Part shown: positions 53,246 through 63,058 of the stretch, piece by piece
How the letters are laid out: the number at the start of each line of letters is the position of its first letter
Numbering within the stretch: the stretch's first letter is position 1
Assembly (NCBI RefSeq): GCF_011926545.1
Contig: NZ_JAATIT010000001.1
Span: 948,469 to 1,012,468, forward strand
Length of the DNA stretch: 64,000 nucleotides
Source of the DNA: Sphingopyxis italica
GTDB lineage: Bacteria > Pseudomonadota > Alphaproteobacteria > Sphingomonadales > Sphingomonadaceae
Reading direction: 5' to 3'
The notes under the pieces: model-generated
Database searches by the model: none
The model's input: the letters and a program-made list of their open reading frames with translations, nothing else
Told to the model about the DNA's origin: nothing
Translations under genes and position numbers: made by a program

Positions 53246-55429
53246 ATGGCGAAACGGGTCTGGACGACCGCGCTGGCGGGCTGCGCGGCACTGGCATTGG
53301 CTTCATGCAACGCGTCGAAGAATGAGAGCATCTCGGGCCGCGCGCTCGACGCGGCCGAGAAAGCCAGCGAGACCCTGCTCAAGACCGGCGGCGATGGCGA
53401 TGATTGGGGCGCGATCGGCTACAGCTATGACGAACAGCGCTTCAGCCCGCTGACCGACATCAACGACAAGAATGTCGGTGAACTCGGCATCGCGTGGACC
53501 GCTGACCTCGACGATGCGCGCGGGCAGGAAGCGACGCCCGTCGTCGTCGATGGCGTCATGTACGTCACCCACGCCTGGTCGAAAGTCAGCGCATGGGACG
53601 CCGCGACCGGCAAGTCCTTGTGGAAATTCGACCCCGAGGTTCCCGGCGAGCGCGCGGTTTCGGCCTGCTGCGACGTCGTCAACCGCGGCGTCGCGGTGTG
53701 GGGCGACAAGCTGTTTGTCGGGGCGCTCGACGGCCGGCTGATCGCGCTCGACAAGAAGACCGGCAAGGAACTCTGGTCGACGCAGACCTTCGACACGTCG
53801 AAGCCCTATACGATCACCGGCGCGCCGCGCGTCGTGAAAGACATGGTGCTGATCGGCAACGGCGGCGCCGAATTCGGGGTGCGCGGCTATGTCACCGCTT
53901 ATGATGCGGACACCGGTAAGGAACGCTGGCGCTTCTACACCGCGCCCAACCCGACCAAGGCGAAGGATGGCGCGGCGTCCGACGACATCTTCGCCTCGAA
54001 AGCCAACGCGACCTGGTCCGACACGGGCGAATGGCAAACCTCGAGCGGCGGCGGCACCGTGTGGGACGCGATCGTCTATGACAAGGATCTCGACCAGATC
54101 TACCTCGGCGTCGGCAACGGCAATCCGTGGAACCATGGCACGCGCTCGAACGGCGAGGGCGACAACTGGTTCCTCTCCTCGGTCGTCGCGCTCGACGCGT
54201 CGACCGGCAAATATAAATGGCATTACCAGGAAACGCCGGCCGAGACGTGGGACTATACCGCGACGCAGCCGATCATCCTCGCCGAGCAGCAGGTCGACGG
54301 CAAACCCGTCAAGGTGCTGTATCACGCGCCGAAGAACGGCTTCTTCTTCACCCTCGACCGCACGACCGGCAAGCTGATCGATGCCAAACCCTTCGTCGAC
54401 GGGATCAACTGGGCGACGGGTTACGACATGACGACCGGCCGCCCGATCGAAAATCCCGAGGCGCGCTTCTACAAGACCGGCAAGCCTTTCATCGCCATCC
54501 CCGGCGCTTTGGGCGCGCACAACTGGCATCCGATGAGCTACAACCCCGCGACGGGGCTCGTCTACATCCCCGCGCAGCAGATCCCGCAGGGCTATCTCGC
54601 CGACATGAACGAGCTCGACCGGCGCAAGGTCGTCGGCTTCAACGTCGGTACCTCGCTCACCGGCACGATGCTGCCCGACGACAAGGCGGCGTTCCGCGCC
54701 GCGGTCGCCGCGACCACCGGCCGGCTCGTCGCCTTCGACCCGCGCACCGGCAAGGTCGCGTGGGGCGTCGATTATCCCGCCGCATGGAACGGCGGCACGA
54801 TGACGACCGCGGGCAATCTCGTCTTTCAGGGGACGAGCACCGGCCGCTTCCGCGCCTATGCCGCCGACACCGGCAGGCAGTTGCTCGACCTCGACATGCA
54901 GTCGGGGATCGTCAGCGCGCCCTCGACCTTCCGCGCCGGCGGCGTCCAATATGTCGCGTTCCAGACGAGCAAGGGCGGCGCCTTCCCGCTCGTCGCCGGG
55001 GTTGCGGGCGGTGTGACGCGCAAGGTCCCGAATATTCCGCGCCTCGTTGTCTTGAAGATCGGCGGCACGGTGAAGCTCCCTGCGCCGCCGGTCTCGACGA
55101 CGCTCGCGTGGAACCCGCCGCCGCAGTTCGGCACGGCGGCGCAGATTGCCGCGGGCAAGGCGCATTTCGGCCGCTATTGCATCGTCTGTCACGGCGACAG
55201 CGCGATCGGCAACGGCTTCACCCCCGACCTGCGCGTCTCGGGCACGCTGGCCAACGCCGATGCGTGGAAATCGATCATTATCGACGGCGCGCTCAAGGAC
55301 CGCGGCATGGTGAGCTTCGCCAAGGTGCTGACCCCCGCCGATGCCGAGGCGCTGCGCGCCTATGTCATCGACCGATCGAACTGGACCAAGGCGAACCTGC
55401 CCGACGCCTCGGCACCGGTCGGGCGGTAG
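53246..55429 (+). CDS. PQQ-dependent alcohol-type dehydrogenase with C-terminal cytochrome c, lipoprotein
   Basis: A 727-residue quinohaemoprotein of the methanol/ethanol dehydrogenase family. Lipobox LASC (Cys21) anchors it in the periplasm. The beta-propeller is visible from WTADLDDARGQEATPVVVDG onward; the adjacent Cys-Cys in VSACCDVVNRG is the disulfide that clamps PQQ. A cytochrome c domain follows (about residues 628-710) with the haem motif CIVCH at 645-649. It oxidises an alcohol and passes electrons to a c-type chain; the alcohol is unknown. No pqq biosynthesis genes are in the window. Confidence 0.94.
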   Translation: MAKRVWTTALAGCAALALASCNASKNESISGRALDAAEKASETLLKTGGDGDDWGAIGYSYDEQRFSPLTDINDKNVGELGIAWTADLDDARGQEATPVVVDGVMYVTHAWSKVSAWDAATGKSLWKFDPEVPGERAVSACCDVVNRGVAVWGDKLFVGALDGRLIALDKKTGKELWSTQTFDTSKPYTITGAPRVVKDMVLIGNGGAEFGVRGYVTAYDADTGKERWRFYTAPNPTKAKDGAASDDIFASKANATWSDTGEWQTSSGGGTVWDAIVYDKDLDQIYLGVGNGNPWNHGTRSNGEGDNWFLSSVVALDASTGKYKWHYQETPAETWDYTATQPIILAEQQVDGKPVKVLYHAPKNGFFFTLDRTTGKLIDAKPFVDGINWATGYDMTTGRPIENPEARFYKTGKPFIAIPGALGAHNWHPMSYNPATGLVYIPAQQIPQGYLADMNELDRRKVVGFNVGTSLTGTMLPDDKAAFRAAVAATTGRLVAFDPRTGKVAWGVDYPAAWNGGTMTTAGNLVFQGTSTGRFRAYAADTGRQLLDLDMQSGIVSAPSTFRAGGVQYVAFQTSKGGAFPLVAGVAGGVTRKVPNIPRLVVLKIGGTVKLPAPPVSTTLAWNPPPQFGTAAQIAAGKAHFGRYCIVCHGDSAIGNGFTPDLRVSGTLANADAWKSIIIDGALKDRGMVSFAKVLTPADAEALRAYVIDRSNWTKANLPDASAPVGR

Positions 55430-55523
55430 GACGCTCCGCTCTTTCCTCACTCGGCTGCGATTGCGGAGAGGGCGGGATTGGAGATTTCACGCGAAGACGC
55501 GAAGGCGCGAAGCCTTCCAAAAT

Positions 55524-55609
55524 CCGTTTGCCCCGAGCTTGTCGAAGGGCCGTTCTCTTCTTCGCGCGGCGCAAGAAGAACGGTGCTTCGACAAGCTCAG
55601 CACGAACGG
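55524..55609. repeat. Palindromic repeat, GAGCTTGTCGAAG family
   Basis: An imperfect hairpin whose arms contain GAGCTTGTCGAAGGGCCGTTC and the complementary GAACGGTGCTTCGACAAGCTC; second copy of the element at 13772-13857. Located between the PQQ dehydrogenase and glnB. Confidence 0.83.
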
Positions 55610-55748
55610 GTTCGGTCGCGTGAAACAAAACAGAGCCCCCGCCGCCCATGCCCATATTTTAGGCAACGACAAGACGCCGCTGCCCACCCCTTGGGCAGCG
55701 GCGCATCGTCGAGCCGAAAATCTCCCCGGAACCCCGCGATTCGCCAAT

Positions 55749-55764
55749 TGGCACGGCTCTTGAT
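55749..55764 (+). promoter_or_regulatory. Sigma-54-like promoter for glnB-glnA
   Basis: TGGCACGGCTCTTGA has the -24 GG (55750-55751) and -12 GA (55762-55763) with the correct 10-nt spacing; only the C of the usual GC at -12 is changed. It would start transcription near 55775. Sigma-54/NtrC control is typical for glnBA operons in proteobacteria. Confidence 0.55.
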
Positions 55765-55823
55765 TGGTGCAAGATGGCGGGACACCGCACCGACTCGACG
55801 GCGAACCGGGCCAGCGCAGCTGA

Positions 55824-56213
<390 letters not shown>

Positions 56214-56284
56214 TCGCTCGCACTTAACGAAAACCCGAAAACACCCGGCACGCCGGACCATTTCGCAAGAAGGAAGCATGGACG

Positions 56285-57697
56285 ATGGCTACGAAGCCCA
56301 AGGATATCATCGCGCGGATCAAGGAAAACGACATCGAGTGGGTCGATCTGCGCTTCACCGACCCCAAGGGCAAGTGGCAGCACCTGACGATGGTCGCCTC
56401 GATCCTCGGCGAGGACGAGCTCGAGGACGGCCTGATGTTCGACGGCTCGTCGATCGAAGGCTGGAAGGCGATCAACGAAAGCGACATGATCCTCAAGCCC
56501 GACCTCGATGCGGTCTATGACGATCCCTTCTCGGCAACTCCGATGCTCGTGATCTTCTGCGACATCGTCGAGCCGTCGACCGGCGAAGGCTATGCCCGCG
56601 ACCCGCGCACCACCGCGAAGCGCGCCGAGGCCTATGTCGCCTCGACCGGCATCGGCGACACCGTCTATGTCGGCCCCGAAGCCGAATTCTTCATGTTCGA
56701 CGATGTCCGTTTCGAAACCGGCTACAACAAGTCGGGCTTCGAGATAGACGACATCGAGCTGCCGACGAACAGCGGCCGCAGCTATGAGGGCGGCAACCTC
56801 GCCCACCGTCCGCGCGCCAAGGGCGGCTATTTCCCCGTCGCGCCCGTCGACAGCGCCATCGACATCCGCGCCGAGATGGTTTCGACGATGCTCGAAATGG
56901 GCCTGCCCTGCGACAAGCATCACCATGAAGTCGCCGCCGCGCAGCACGAGCTTGGCCTGACCTTCGGCACGCTGACCGAAACCGCCGACCGCATGCAGAT
57001 CTACAAATATGTCGTGCACCAGGTCGCGCACGCCTATGGCAAGACCGCGACCTTCATGCCGAAGCCGATCAAGGACGATAACGGCAGCGGCATGCACACG
57101 CACATCTCGATCTGGGAAAAGGGCAAGCCGCTCTTCGCGGGTAACGGCTATGCCGGCCTTTCGGACATGTGCCTCTATTTCATCGGCGGCGTGGTCAAGC
57201 ATGCCAAGGCCTTGAACGCCTTCACCAACCCGACGACGAACAGCTACAAGCGCCTCGTCCCCGGCTTCGAAGCACCGGTGCTGCTCGCTTACTCGAGCCG
57301 TAACCGTTCGGCGTCGTGCCGCATCCCCTATGGTGCGGGCGCCAAATCGAAGCGCGTCGAATTCCGCTTCCCCGACGCGATGGCGAACCCCTATCTCTGC
57401 TATTCGGCGCTGCTGATGGCGGGCCTCGACGGCATCCAGAACAAGATCCACCCCGGCGACGCGATGGACAAGAATCTCTACGACCTGCCGCCGGAGGAAC
57501 TGAGCGAAGTCCCGACCGTCTGCGCCAGCTTGCGCGAAGCACTCGACAGCCTGATGGCCGACCACGATTTCCTGCTCAAGGGCGACGTGTTCAGCAAGGA
57601 CCAGATCGAGGCTTATGTCGAGCTGAAATGGGACGAGGTTTACCGCTTCGAACAGACGCCGAGCCCGGTCGAGTTCGATATGTACTACAGCGCCTGA
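56285..57697 (+). CDS. glnA: Glutamine synthetase type I
   Basis: A 470-residue dodecameric GSI. Landmarks are the N-terminal [14 protein letters not shown], the Asp50-type [10 protein letters not shown], the ATP/metal region [32 protein letters not shown] and [11 protein letters not shown]; the adenylylated tyrosine lies in [13 protein letters not shown] near residue 397. It makes glutamine from glutamate and ammonia with ATP. AAGGAAG precedes the ATG at 56285. A strong terminator follows (57718-57758). Confidence 0.98.
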   Translation: MATKPKDIIARIKENDIEWVDLRFTDPKGKWQHLTMVASILGEDELEDGLMFDGSSIEGWKAINESDMILKPDLDAVYDDPFSATPMLVIFCDIVEPSTGEGYARDPRTTAKRAEAYVASTGIGDTVYVGPEAEFFMFDDVRFETGYNKSGFEIDDIELPTNSGRSYEGGNLAHRPRAKGGYFPVAPVDSAIDIRAEMVSTMLEMGLPCDKHHHEVAAAQHELGLTFGTLTETADRMQIYKYVVHQVAHAYGKTATFMPKPIKDDNGSGMHTHISIWEKGKPLFAGNGYAGLSDMCLYFIGGVVKHAKALNAFTNPTTNSYKRLVPGFEAPVLLAYSSRNRSASCRIPYGAGAKSKRVEFRFPDAMANPYLCYSALLMAGLDGIQNKIHPGDAMDKNLYDLPPEELSEVPTVCASLREALDSLMADHDFLLKGDVFSKDQIEAYVELKWDEVYRFEQTPSPVEFDMYYSA

Positions 57698-57717
57698 CCA
57701 ACAGGGGGCTTTGTAGC

Positions 57718-57758
57718 GGGGCGTCCGGTTCGGGGGAACCGGGCGCCCCTTTTCGTTT
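57718..57758 (+). terminator. Rho-independent terminator after glnA
   Basis: GGGGCGTCCGGTT, a 6-nt loop and AACCGGGCGCCCC are followed by TTTTCGTTT. Strong stem and T-run; it closes the glnBA operon. Confidence 0.9.
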
Positions 57759-57825
57759 GGCGGACCAGGCCGGTCGCGGATTGGCTCGGGTTGGCCGCTC
57801 CCCACCCCAAAGCTCGCCAAGGCGC

Positions 57826-58479
57826 CTATGGCGGCGTCATCATCCCGCGCCGCCCCACCGCGATGAAGGTCGCGAGCAGGAAGATGCCGAACGCGGCCGA
57901 TACCAGATCGAGCGGATGCGGCCCCGCGACGAGCCCCGCCGCGGCGCCGCCGCCCCAGATGACGCAGAGGGCCAGCAGGATATTGCCCGCGATCGCCGAC
58001 GCGTCGATCGTCAGCCGCCGCCACAGCTCGTCGAAATTCCGCCACATCGGCAGCATGATCGCGCTGCCGATGGCGAGCAGCGCCAGCACGAGCCAGAACG
58101 CCGTCGCCGCCGTCACCGGAGCATTCGCGCCGTCGACCGTCGCATAGGCGAGAAGTGCCAGCGCGGAGCCGATCAGGATGCAGCTCAATGCGCTGCTGCC
58201 CATATTCGCCCGTTCCTCGACGATTTCCTCGGCATCGGCGACGTTGAGCATGCGCTGGCCGAACGCGCGCGGCGCCAGCACGCCCAAGCCGACGAACAGC
58301 CCCATCAGAACGTAAATCAGGCCGACGCCGGCCAATATGATCTGCGACGGCTGCCAGTCGAGCGTCTCGCCCTTGAGCAACCACATCAGGGCAAACATGC
58401 CGCCGCCGCCGGCGAGCGCACCGATCAGGGCCTGCAGCGCCATCTTGCGGCGCGATAGGCCATGGACTTCAGTCGTCAT
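57826..58479 (-). CDS. Membrane protein coupled to an XRE regulator
   Basis: A 217-residue protein with about six hydrophobic segments (near residues 14-34, 46-66, 96-115, 124-145, 165-182, 190-208). The N-terminus is cytoplasmic (MTTEVHGLSRRKMA). Its ATG is one base after the stop of the upstream XRE regulator, with GGAGG inside that gene's end, so the two are coupled. Pairs of a short XRE regulator and a small membrane protein are common in bacteria; their targets are generally unknown. Confidence 0.8.
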   Translation of the reverse strand: MTTEVHGLSRRKMALQALIGALAGGGGMFALMWLLKGETLDWQPSQIILAGVGLIYVLMGLFVGLGVLAPRAFGQRMLNVADAEEIVEERANMGSSALSCILIGSALALLAYATVDGANAPVTAATAFWLVLALLAIGSAIMLPMWRNFDELWRRLTIDASAIAGNILLALCVIWGGGAAAGLVAGPHPLDLVSAAFGIFLLATFIAVGRRGMMTPP

Positions 58480-58480
58480 G

Positions 58481-58687
58481 TCATTCCTCCGGGATCCAGT
58501 GATCGATGAACAGCTCGCGCACTTCGAGCCCGAACAGCCGGGTCAAGCGCAGCGCAAGCGGCAGGCTGGGGTCATATTTGTCGGTTTCGACCGCGTTGAT
58601 CGTCTGGCGCGACACGCCGAGCCGGCGAGCCAGTTCGCCCTGGCTCCACCCCGCGCCCTCGCGGTGTTCGCGTACTCGATTTTCCAA
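58481..58687 (-). CDS. XRE family helix-turn-helix regulator, YozG-like
   Basis: A 68-residue DNA-binding protein made of one HTH_3 domain: NRVREHREGAGWSQGELARR, LGVSRQTINAVETDKYDPSL, then LALRLTRLFGLEVRELF and IDHWIPEE. It starts from TTG at 58687 with AAGGAAGG about 8 nt upstream; upstream in-frame codons are unlike any XRE N-terminus. The promoter ahead of it carries a palindrome overlapping the -10, suggesting autorepression. It precedes the membrane protein gene with which it is coupled. Confidence 0.88.
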   Translation of the reverse strand: MENRVREHREGAGWSQGELARRLGVSRQTINAVETDKYDPSLPLALRLTRLFGLEVRELFIDHWIPEE

Positions 58688-58702
58688 CGTCCGGCCCTTC
58701 CT

Positions 58703-58741
58703 TGTAAAGAACTCTTTACATCTCCTGAGGCCGCCTGTCAA
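58703..58741 (-). promoter_or_regulatory. Promoter with overlapping palindromic operator for the XRE gene
   Basis: On the minus strand a consensus -35 (TTGACA, 58741-58736), a 17-nt spacer and a -10 (TAAAGA, 58718-58713) are present. The 18-bp palindrome TGTAAAGAACTCTTTACA (58703-58720) covers the -10, and a further TGTAAAGAGTG half-site lies just upstream at 58744-58754. This fits autorepression by the XRE protein. Confidence 0.7.
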
Positions 58742-58827
58742 ACACTCTTTACACCCCTCGAACACCCCTCCTTACACTTTGGTAAGCCCTCGGCGCTAAA
58801 AGGCGCCGGACCTGCGGGGGATGTTCG

Positions 58828-59346
58828 ATGTTGCGCATGATGATGACGATGGCCGCGATGCTGCTTACGGCCGGATGCGGCAAGATGATCGAACTGGCGA
58901 ACCAGACGCGCACCGTCGCCGCGCCGCGCGAAGAGGTGTTCGCCAGCATGTTCGGCGACGATAGCGCCTTCGCGGGCCTGCCGCTCGTCACCAACGGCGG
59001 ATCGACGCGGCTCTACGAACTCGTCGCCGAAAAGGGCGAGCCCGGGTTCGAGAAGCTGGTCACCGACGAACGGCCCGAAGCCTATAAGGTCAAGATCGCC
59101 GTCGCGATGGAAATCCCGCGCGAGGCGCATCTGATCTACAGCGTCGACGATGGCGCACTCCGCACCGGCCTCAAATTCACCTTCGAGGAGCTGGCGCCCG
59201 ATCGCACCCGGGTGGCGTTCACGATCGACGAACTGACGGGCGCCGGCGCGAAAGGCCTGGAGGTCAACCGATCCGCGCTGAAGCGGATCGCTCGCGACGC
59301 GCTGGGCAAGCTCGACGATTTCGAGGAGGTCGAAGAGGCCGCCTGA
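58828..59346 (+). CDS. Small lipoprotein with START-like domain
   Basis: A 172-residue exported protein. Signal MLRMMMTMAAMLLTAGC has a lipobox-like LTAGC (Cys17). The mature part (NQTRTVAAPREEVFASMFGD..., FEELAPDRTRVAFTIDELTG) has the beta-alpha pattern of SRPBCC/polyketide-cyclase-like domains that hold hydrophobic ligands; the assignment is tentative. It is divergent from the XRE gene and stands alone; the next gene starts about 100 bp downstream. Confidence 0.65.
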   Translation: MLRMMMTMAAMLLTAGCGKMIELANQTRTVAAPREEVFASMFGDDSAFAGLPLVTNGGSTRLYELVAEKGEPGFEKLVTDERPEAYKVKIAVAMEIPREAHLIYSVDDGALRTGLKFTFEELAPDRTRVAFTIDELTGAGAKGLEVNRSALKRIARDALGKLDDFEEVEEAA

Positions 59347-59449
59347 TCGACATCTGCGATATGCGGTAAAATCGCCGCGCTGCGGAGCCTTTCGGCGAAT
59401 GGCAGGTTAAGGCCAAGGGGGCGGGTTCGATCGCGAAAGGCTGCTGGCC

Positions 59450-60931
59450 ATGCGGATGTTGTTCGTCGTCTCCCTTGCCCTCGCCCCCCTGCTCCTCGCC
59501 TCCTGCGGCGACGGAGGAAGCGGCGGCGGCGACGGCGACCCCCCGGGTGCAAACGCCCCGCCCGCGTTCACGTCGCTCCAGACCGTCAGCGTCGCTGAAA
59601 ACGGGACAGCCGCCTATCAGGCGGCGGCGAGCGACCCCGACGGCGACACGCTGAGCTTCGCGATCGACGGCGGCGCCGACGCCGCACGCTTTTCGATCAC
59701 TCCCGCGGGCGCGTTGCGTTTCAGCGCCGCGCCCGATTACGACCTGCCCGGCGATGCCGACGGCGACAATGTCTATGCCGTCCAGCTCCGCGTCAGCGAC
59801 GGCAGCGCAAGCGCGACGCAGGCGGTCAATATCACCGTCACCAACAGCCGCGAGGGAATCGCGGTCGCGCGCGTCGGCACGGGTTTCAACCAGCCCCTGT
59901 ACGTGGCGCCGATCCCCGGCGACAGCCGCGTCTATGTCGTCGAGAAGGGGGGCAACGTCTATCGCTTCGACCCCGCGAACGGCAGCCGCGCGCTCGTGCT
60001 CGACATTGCCGACATCTCGACCGACGGCGAACGCGGGCTGCTCGGGCTGGCGGCCTATCCCGATCATGCCTCGTCGCAGCGGTTGTTCGTCGTCGCGACC
60101 GCCACGAACGGCGCGGTGCAGGTGCGCCGCTACACGCTGGGGCAACCCGATTCCTCGACCGCCTACGATACGGTGCTCGACATCCCGCATGCCGAAAACA
60201 GCAATCACAATGGCGGCTGGATCGGCTATGGGCCCGACGGCCACGTCTATGTCGCGGTGGGCGACGGTGGCGGATCGGGCGATCCGGGCAACAATGCCCA
60301 GAACCGCAATTCTCGGCTCGGCAAGATATTGCGCTTCGCGGTCGGTGGTGGCGGCGACAGCTATTCGCCCGCGCCGGGCAATCCCTTCATGGCGGGCGGC
60401 GGCGATCCCTATGTCTACGCCTTTGGCCTTCGCAACCCCTTCCGCGCCGCCTTCTCGGGATCGACGCTAATCATCGGCGATGTCGGGCAGACCGCGGTCG
60501 AAGAAGTCGACATGCTGACCACGAGCCAGCCCGGCCTCAATTTCGGCTGGCCGTTTCGCGAGGGGACCCAAAGCTATAGAGGCACCGCGCCGGGCGGATT
60601 GACCGATCCGGTCCTCGAATATCTGCGCGGCACGGGCCCGCGGCAGGGGCGGACGGTCACCGGCGGGTATGTTTATCGCGGTCCGGTCGCCTCGCTCCAG
60701 GACCATTATGTCTTCGCCGACTTCATCGCGGGCAATATATGGACGGTGCCCTTCGCGGACCTCGTCCCCGGCCAGACGCTCGCGTCTTCGCGCTTCGCGC
60801 GGCGGAACGAGGATTTCGCGCCCGATGCGGGGACGCTGAGCCAGATCGCGTCTTTCGGCGAGGACAGCGCGGGCAATCTGTTCCTCGTCAGCCTCGGCGG
60901 CGATATCTTCATGGTGCGCCAGGGAACCTGA
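59450..60931 (+). CDS. Cadherin-like plus glucose/sorbosone dehydrogenase lipoprotein
   Basis: A 493-residue lipoprotein (lipobox LASC, Cys19) with a Gly/Asp-rich spacer, a cadherin-like beta domain (about residues 38-135, DPDGDTLSFAIDGGAD and the calcium-type DADGDN) and a C-terminal six-bladed PQQ sugar dehydrogenase domain (GERGLLGLAAYPDH, NHNGGWIGYGPDGHVYVAVGDGGGSG, VYAFGLRNPFRAAF, DVGQTAVEEVDML). The second part matches soluble aldose/sorbosone dehydrogenases; the first may anchor or bind polysaccharide. Reaction: periplasmic PQQ-dependent sugar oxidation, substrate unknown. Start at 59450; an ATG two codons on is possible. Confidence 0.87.
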   Translation: MRMLFVVSLALAPLLLASCGDGGSGGGDGDPPGANAPPAFTSLQTVSVAENGTAAYQAAASDPDGDTLSFAIDGGADAARFSITPAGALRFSAAPDYDLPGDADGDNVYAVQLRVSDGSASATQAVNITVTNSREGIAVARVGTGFNQPLYVAPIPGDSRVYVVEKGGNVYRFDPANGSRALVLDIADISTDGERGLLGLAAYPDHASSQRLFVVATATNGAVQVRRYTLGQPDSSTAYDTVLDIPHAENSNHNGGWIGYGPDGHVYVAVGDGGGSGDPGNNAQNRNSRLGKILRFAVGGGGDSYSPAPGNPFMAGGGDPYVYAFGLRNPFRAAFSGSTLIIGDVGQTAVEEVDMLTTSQPGLNFGWPFREGTQSYRGTAPGGLTDPVLEYLRGTGPRQGRTVTGGYVYRGPVASLQDHYVFADFIAGNIWTVPFADLVPGQTLASSRFARRNEDFAPDAGTLSQIASFGEDSAGNLFLVSLGGDIFMVRQGT

Positions 60932-60983
60932 GCGCGGTGTCGCGGCTTTCCCAAGCGGGGGCCTCGCCTGCAAAGGATACACC

Positions 60984-61595
60984 ATGGCCGCCCCCCTCAC
61001 CGCCACCGCGATCAACTGCTCGCTCTCGACCGGCGGGCGGGAAAGCTCGACCGACGCGATGCTCGCGGTGCTGACCGAACATTTCGAAGCCGCGGGGGTG
61101 AAGGTCGAAGGCCCGATCCCGATCGCCGCGCACGACATCAAATGGGGCGTCAAATCGGACGAGGGCGAAGGCGACGACTGGCCGCAAATCCGCGCGCGCA
61201 TCCTCGCGTCCGACATATTGATCTTCGGCACCCCGATCTGGATGGGACAGGCGTCGAGCGTCGCGAAGCTCGTGATGGAGCGGATGGACGCCTTTTTGTC
61301 GGAGACCGACGACCAGGGCCGGATGCCGAGCTACTCCAAGGTCGCGGTCGCCGCGATCGTCGGCAACGAGGATGGCGCGCACAATGTCTCGTCGCAAATC
61401 TTCCAGGCGCTCAACGACGTCGGCTGGACGATCCCCGCGGTGGCGGCATGCTATTGGGTCGGCGAGGCGATGGGATCTACCGACTTCAAGGATTTGAAGG
61501 AGACACCGAAGAAGGTGACCGAGACGGCAAAGATGGTCGCAGCGAACGCCGCGCATCTGGCGCGGTTGCTCAAGGAGGCACCCTACTCGGGCTGA
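60984..61595 (+). CDS. Flavodoxin-like NAD(P)H oxidoreductase
   Basis: A 203-residue flavodoxin-fold protein of the NADPH-dependent FMN reductase family. It opens with AITINCSLSTGGRESSTDAM-like phosphate-binding residues, then ILASDILIFGTPIWMGQASSV and NEDGAHNVSSQIFQALNDV, characteristic of the WrbA/FMN_red group. It should transfer electrons from NAD(P)H to FMN or quinone; specificity unknown. GGATACACC-type spacing precedes the ATG at 60984. It reads in the same direction as its neighbours without clear operon structure. Confidence 0.87.
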   Translation: MAAPLTATAINCSLSTGGRESSTDAMLAVLTEHFEAAGVKVEGPIPIAAHDIKWGVKSDEGEGDDWPQIRARILASDILIFGTPIWMGQASSVAKLVMERMDAFLSETDDQGRMPSYSKVAVAAIVGNEDGAHNVSSQIFQALNDVGWTIPAVAACYWVGEAMGSTDFKDLKETPKKVTETAKMVAANAAHLARLLKEAPYSG

Positions 61596-61652
61596 CGAGG
61601 TTGCCGAGCCGCGTTCGAGACGGCAGAAGGGAGACGTCCAGAGGAGTCACCC

Positions 61653-62963
61653 ATGAAATCATTGCCCTTTGCCGCACTCATCGCCCTTCAGATTGCCCTT
61701 GCCCCCACCGCACAGGCGAAGCTGAGCAAAGCCGAAAGAGCGATGGTACAGACGGTCGAGGCCGAGCAGAAACGCAGCGTCGCGCTGCTGGAAAGGCTGG
61801 TCAACCAGAATAGTGGCTCGCTCAACCTAGAAGGCGTCGAAAAAGTCGGACAAATGATGCGCGCCGAACTCGAGCGCTTGGGTTTCAAGGTCGAATGGAA
61901 GCCGATGCGCGATACCGGCCGCGCCGGCCACCTGATCGCGACGCATGTCGGTAAGCCCGACGCCAAGCGCCTGCTCCTGATCGCGCATCTCGACACGGTG
62001 TTCGAACCCGATTCGCCGTTCCAGCGCTTCGAGCGCATGGGCGACAAGGCCAAGGGTCCGGGCATCGGCGACGACAAGGGCGGAATGGTCGTCGTCGTCG
62101 CGGCGCTGCGCGCGATGGACAAGGCCGGGATGCTGGACGGCGCCAATATCGAATTTCACATGACGGGCGACGAGGAAGACACCGGCGACCCGCTCGCCGT
62201 GGCGCGCGCCGACCTGATCGCGGCGGGCAAGCGCGTTGACGTCGCGTTGGGCTTCGAGGGCCTGGTGCGCGATGGGGGCGCGGACATGAGCTCAATCGCG
62301 CGGCGGTCGTCCGAAAGCTGGCAGGTCACCGCAACCGGCAAGACCGGGCACAGCTCAGGCATTTTCAGCGCCAATGCCGGCGACGGTGCGATCTATGAAC
62401 TCGCCCGCATCATCCACCGCTTTCGCACCGAGCTGCCCGAACCCAATCTGACCTTCAACGTCGGGCTGGTCGCGGGCGGCGAGCAGGTATCGCTCGACGA
62501 GGGCAAGATTCGCGCGAGCGCGAACGGCAAGACCAATATCATCGCCGCCACCGCGATCGCGCGCGGCGATCTGCGCACGCTTTCGGCCGAGCAGGCAGCG
62601 CGCGTGAAGGGCAAGATGGCGGCGATCGTCGCCGATCATGCGCCCGGCACCGGCGCGACGCTCGCCTTCGACCCCGGCGGCTACCCGGCGATGGCGCCGA
62701 CCGACGGCAACCGCGCGCTGCTGACCCGGCTCAACGCCGTCAACCGCGACCTCGGGCTCGCCGAAATGGCCGCGCTCGATCCTTTGAAGCGCGGCGCCGC
62801 CGACATCAGCTTCGTCGCGCCGCACGTCGACAGCCTCGCGGGGCTCGGCGCCTATTCGACCGGCGACCACGGCCCCGAGGAGACGGTCGACATCCCGAGC
62901 ATTACGCGCCAGGCGACGCGCGCCGCCATATTGATGTCGCGGCTCGCTGCCGAAAAACGCTGA
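61653..62963 (+). CDS. M20 family metallopeptidase, exported (carboxypeptidase G2-like)
   Basis: A 436-residue zinc peptidase with a signal peptide (MKSLPFAALIALQIALAPTA, cleavage near QAK). M20 landmarks are LIAHLDTVFEPDSPF, KGPGIGDDKGGMVVVVAAL, the general base in TGDEEDTGDPL and the C-terminal VAPHVDSLAGLGAYS. It resembles glutamate carboxypeptidase/CPG2-type enzymes that cleave amide bonds of N-acyl amino acids. With the M1, M61 and Tat-exported M20 enzymes it suggests a broad periplasmic peptidase set. Next gene begins 95 bp downstream. Confidence 0.9.
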   Translation: MKSLPFAALIALQIALAPTAQAKLSKAERAMVQTVEAEQKRSVALLERLVNQNSGSLNLEGVEKVGQMMRAELERLGFKVEWKPMRDTGRAGHLIATHVGKPDAKRLLLIAHLDTVFEPDSPFQRFERMGDKAKGPGIGDDKGGMVVVVAALRAMDKAGMLDGANIEFHMTGDEEDTGDPLAVARADLIAAGKRVDVALGFEGLVRDGGADMSSIARRSSESWQVTATGKTGHSSGIFSANAGDGAIYELARIIHRFRTELPEPNLTFNVGLVAGGEQVSLDEGKIRASANGKTNIIAATAIARGDLRTLSAEQAARVKGKMAAIVADHAPGTGATLAFDPGGYPAMAPTDGNRALLTRLNAVNRDLGLAEMAALDPLKRGAADISFVAPHVDSLAGLGAYSTGDHGPEETVDIPSITRQATRAAILMSRLAAEKR

Positions 62964-63058
62964 CCCGCCAGTTTTGGCAGTTGGCCGCGCTTGATTCATC
63001 GGGCACAGTGATTAGGTAGCAATCCGAGACGGAATTGACCGCCGATGGGAGACAGGAC

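Noticed and set aside
53303..55450. 715-codon frame opposite the PQQ dehydrogenase
   Set aside because: Antisense of a protein with intact PQQ and haem motifs; no ribosome binding site or domain.
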